A stretch of 64,000 nt of DNA from RH-AL1 sp965214415. GTDB lineage: Bacteria; Pseudomonadota; Alphaproteobacteria; Rhizobiales; Beijerinckiaceae. Made by a program: the position numbers and the translations under genes. Each line of letters begins with the position of its first letter. Position 1 is the stretch's first letter. The stretch is from assembly GCA_965214415.1 (NCBI GenBank), contig CBDCBQ010000003.1, forward strand, positions 2,728,001-2,792,000. The letters run 5' to 3'. The notes under the pieces were generated by a model. The model made no database searches. It had not been told where the DNA came from and was given only the letters and a program-made list of their open reading frames with translations. This document shows positions 61,851-64,000 of the stretch, one piece after another.

Positions 61851-63059
61851 ATGCCCAAGCTGACCAAACGAGCTGTCGATGCCGCCATGCCCGATCCGGA
61901 GCGTGAGCGGTGGCTTTACGACGAAGACCTGAAGGGATTTGCCCTTCGGGTCTCGCGGACCGGCGTGAAAACCTACGTCGTTCAATACCGGGCTGGCCGC
62001 GGCCGCACGGCGCCGAAGCGGACGATGACGCTCGGAAAGCACGGTGCACTCACGCCAGACCAGGCGCGCCAGGATGCTAAGAAGGTGCTGGCCGACGTGA
62101 CACGCGGGCTCGATCCCGCGGCGGCTCGAGCCGCGGATAAGATCGCGGATACCCTCGCCGACCTCATCGCCGCTTACCTCGAAGACATCACGAAGACGAA
62201 GAAGAAGAAGACGGTCTCGCAATACGACGACCTCCTAACCCGGGTCCTCAAACCCGTCCTTGGAAAGCGCAAGGCGGCAAAGGTGCTGCCAGCCGAGGTT
62301 GCGAAGATCCACCGAGACTTGAGTGATAAGCCGTTCCTGGCCAACAGGACCATCGCGGTCCTGAGCGCGATGTACGGCTGGGCGGCCAAAAGACAAATCG
62401 TCCCGCCCGGCACCAACCCGGCCAAATCTATCGAGCGGTACCGGGAAGACGGCCGCCAGCGCTTCTTGAGCGACGGCGAACTCGACCGGCTCGGTAAGGC
62501 GCTCGTCGACACTAGCCGTTTTGGGCCGTACCCGGCAGCCGCGATCCGCCTCCTTATCCTCACAGGGGCCCGGCTCGGCGAAATCCTCAATTTGCGATGG
62601 GACCAAGTCGACCTTGCGCGTGGGCTCCTGCTGTTGCCGGACTCCAAGACGGGGCAGAAAGCCGTCGTGTTGAACGCGCCGGCCATGCAGGTTCTCGCCG
62701 AACTACCTCGCGGGGGCGCTTTCGTCATCCTCGGTGCCGATCCCGAGAAGCCTCGCGCCGACCTTAACAAGTCATGGAAATTTATACGGAAGGCGGCTTT
62801 GCTTGATGGGCTTCGCATTCACGACTTGCGCCACTCTCACGCGTCGGTCGGTGCAGGCCTCGGCCTCAGCTTACCGGTTATCGGAGCCATCCTCGGCCAC
62901 ACACAAGCCGCAACAACGCAACGATACGCTCATCTTGCCAACGATCCCGTTCGCGAAGCGTCCGAACGAATTGGCGCTGCGATCGCGAAGGGGCTTGGCC
63001 TGGTCACAGAAGACAACGACGATTGCGTTGCGCTCATACCGAAACAATCATCATTGTAG
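61851..63059 (+). CDS. Tyrosine integrase of the tRNA-Lys-integrating element, intact
   Basis: A protein of about 402 residues starting MPKLTKRAVDAAMPDPERER. An N-terminal DUF4102-type arm-binding domain (YDEDLKGFALRVSRTG) and a core-binding domain with SQYDDLLTRVLKPVLGK precede the catalytic domain. That domain has Arg in TGARLGEILNLRW, Lys in DSKTGQKAV, HDLRHSHASVG, LGHTQ and Tyr in TQRYAHL. All catalytic residues are present. It lies 150 bp from the att repeat, as expected for an active P4-like integrase. Confidence 0.93.
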   Translation: MPKLTKRAVDAAMPDPERERWLYDEDLKGFALRVSRTGVKTYVVQYRAGRGRTAPKRTMTLGKHGALTPDQARQDAKKVLADVTRGLDPAAARAADKIADTLADLIAAYLEDITKTKKKKTVSQYDDLLTRVLKPVLGKRKAAKVLPAEVAKIHRDLSDKPFLANRTIAVLSAMYGWAAKRQIVPPGTNPAKSIERYREDGRQRFLSDGELDRLGKALVDTSRFGPYPAAAIRLLILTGARLGEILNLRWDQVDLARGLLLLPDSKTGQKAVVLNAPAMQVLAELPRGGAFVILGADPEKPRADLNKSWKFIRKAALLDGLRIHDLRHSHASVGAGLGLSLPVIGAILGHTQAATTQRYAHLANDPVREASERIGAAIAKGLGLVTEDNDDCVALIPKQSSL

Positions 63060-63082
63060 AAAGAGTTTTCTTTCGAGCAGAC

Positions 63083-63565
63083 TTACGGTTTTCTATTTCT
63101 GAATGGCTTTTTGGACTCTGGTTCTTTAATGTTGGCGTACAAATCCCGAAAGGTATCGCGCGCAGAGCAAAGAGCCGTTTCAAATTCGATAACGGCTCGA
63201 GTTATGGCTTTGGTATCAATCGAAAGCGCTGCTTTACCAAGACCGGTTTCACTCTCTCGCGTCGGCAACATTATCATCAGGTCTGAAATAGCTTGACGGC
63301 ATCCGTCTGCGGTCGCTGCATCATCCCACCAACGATGTCCTGATTTTTGCTGTATCATGTCTACAGCGGATGCAATCATCCGCACCATAGGATCGCCGCG
63401 AAGAGGCTCCCGCTCGTCATCCAGCACGGATCGCTCCAAACGCACCTGCATCTCCGCTGAAAGCGACCGCCCGGCCGCTTCAGCTGCGTTGCGAAGGCGA
63501 TCTTTGACTCCGGGAGCTACACGGACGCTTGTTTGAAACTCTCGGCCGGACGCTCGATCATTCAT
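63083..63565 (-). CDS. Ribbon-helix-helix (Arc-like) regulator
   Basis: This 160-residue protein has near its start FQTSVRVAPGVKDRLRNAAE, then GRSLSAEMQVRLERSV, the beta strand and two helices of an Arc-type repressor. The rest is helical and unrecognised. It is divergent from the AlpA-like gene across a promoter region with two identical palindromes, its likely operators. Confidence 0.8.
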   Translation of the reverse strand: MNDRASGREFQTSVRVAPGVKDRLRNAAEAAGRSLSAEMQVRLERSVLDDEREPLRGDPMVRMIASAVDMIQQKSGHRWWDDAATADGCRQAISDLMIMLPTRESETGLGKAALSIDTKAITRAVIEFETALCSARDTFRDLYANIKEPESKKPFRNRKP

Positions 63566-63597
63566 CGCCGCTCATTTCCATGCTCAGAACCCCACGG

Positions 63598-63613
63598 AAG
63601 TGCAATAGCACTT
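63598..63613. promoter_or_regulatory. Operator palindrome 1
   Basis: AAGTGC-aata-GCACTT, a perfect inverted repeat in the divergent promoter region between the RHH regulator and the AlpA-like gene. Confidence 0.7.
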
Positions 63614-63657
63614 TCGGGGATTGACGGCAACGGATTGCAAAGCGATAACTGTGATGT

Positions 63658-63673
63658 AAGTGCAATGGCACTT
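63658..63673. promoter_or_regulatory. Operator palindrome 2
   Basis: AAGTGC-aatg-GCACTT, identical to operator 1 in both arms and placed exactly 60 bp from it, 29 bp before the AlpA-like start. Confidence 0.7.
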
Positions 63674-63701
63674 TCTTCGCGCATCGCTCAGAGGTTAATC
63701 C

Positions 63702-63926
63702 ATGAACGAACATCCCAGAGAGCCCTTGATGGGTCAAAAAGAGGCGGCGAATTATTTAAATAAATCCGAGTCCTGGTTGTCAAAATCAAGACTTATTGGG
63801 AACGGCCCTAAATATGTCAAGATGTCCCGCTCGGTTCGCTACAAGCGAAGCGCGTTGGACGAGTATATCGAAGATTGCGAGCGTCGATCAACGTCCTATC
63901 CGGGATCTGAAGCGAGGGCCGCATGA
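63702..63926 (+). CDS. AlpA-like helix-turn-helix / excisionase protein
   Basis: A 74-residue protein with LMGQKEAANYLNKSESWLSK, then GPKYVKMSRSVRYKRSALDEY, the winged-helix form of AlpA/Xis-type proteins. It lies downstream of the twin operators and its stop overlaps the next start as ATGA. It is a likely early gene of the second element. Confidence 0.8.
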   Translation: MNEHPREPLMGQKEAANYLNKSESWLSKSRLIGNGPKYVKMSRSVRYKRSALDEYIEDCERRSTSYPGSEARAA

Positions 63927-64000
63927 TGGCCGACATTCGCATCCCAACCTTCGCCGAGCTGCTCAAGTCGATCCCCGACGCGCACCTCATATTGGGCGCG
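63923..64000 (+). CDS. Start of a further gene, cut by the window end
   Basis: ATG at 63923 overlaps the stop of the AlpA-like gene. Only about 26 codons are visible (ADIRIPTFAELLKSIPDAHL). The position matches that of the primase/helicase gene in the first element. Identity cannot be fixed from so little. Confidence 0.5.
   Translation, partial: MMADIRIPTFAELLKSIPDAHLILGA

Overview
The window is high-GC DNA from an alphaproteobacterium, most probably of the Hyphomicrobiales (Rhizobiales). The grounds are the Cox-type molybdenum hydroxylase genes, TadE/TadG pilus genes, a Ku gene, CsbD and PhnA-like stress genes, and the many IS5, IS21, IS66 and IS630 remnants. I ran no database search; all family names come from motifs and recognised sequence patterns.

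Layout. 1-8.6 kb looks chromosomal: a leftward coxG-coxS-coxL group (coxL runs off the left edge), two pilus pseudopilin genes, and a leftward four-gene operon (cis-CaaD-like tautomerase, crcB fluoride channel, DUF190, SIMPL protein). An IS66 remnant and a hybrid histidine kinase follow. 9-20.5 kb is accessory DNA dominated by one repeated theme: a PAPS-type sulfotransferase followed on the same strand by a glycine-rich protein ending in a Hint (hedgehog/intein-type) domain. This stretch holds one complete cassette (14.3-17.2 kb, with a lipid-acyltransferase-like gene in the middle), one complete glycine-rich Hint gene at 11.5-12.8 kb, and several decaying copies. A small stress cluster (CsbD, PhnA-like protein) lies at 17.6-19.3 kb. 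20.4-24.6 kb has a broken phage tail gene, a PDZ protein, an XRE regulator and a frameshifted membrane protein.

A perfect 52-bp direct repeat at 24,828 and 61,646 matches the 3' part of a tRNA-Lys(CTT) gene on the minus strand. Each copy is followed at once by a tyrosine integrase; the left one has lost its N-terminus and the right one is intact. This reads as two tandem integrative elements in the same tRNA site. The first (24.8-61.7 kb) lies wholly in the window. It carries a small replication module (AlpA-like, primase/helicase, terminase-small-like), a third sulfotransferase-Hint cassette, a frameshifted ku, an insertion-sequence graveyard, and a large cyclic-nucleotide module. That module contains a CNBD-patatin, a FIST-GAF cyclase, two SulP-STAS-CNBD transporters, and a heme-c cyclase coupled to an HD hydrolase. 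Secreted proteins, a methyltransferase-HNH fusion and decayed DUF429/HsdM genes follow. The second element begins at 61.7 kb with integrase, a ribbon-helix-helix regulator and an AlpA-like gene around a twin-operator promoter, and leaves the window.

The two most novel signals are these. First, the sulfotransferase-(acyltransferase)-GRD-Hint cassette, in which an ALK/LTK-like glycine-rich domain is fused to a Hint domain and always lies downstream of a sulfotransferase. Second, the cyclic-nucleotide module that pairs two different cyclases with three cyclic-nucleotide-binding effectors.
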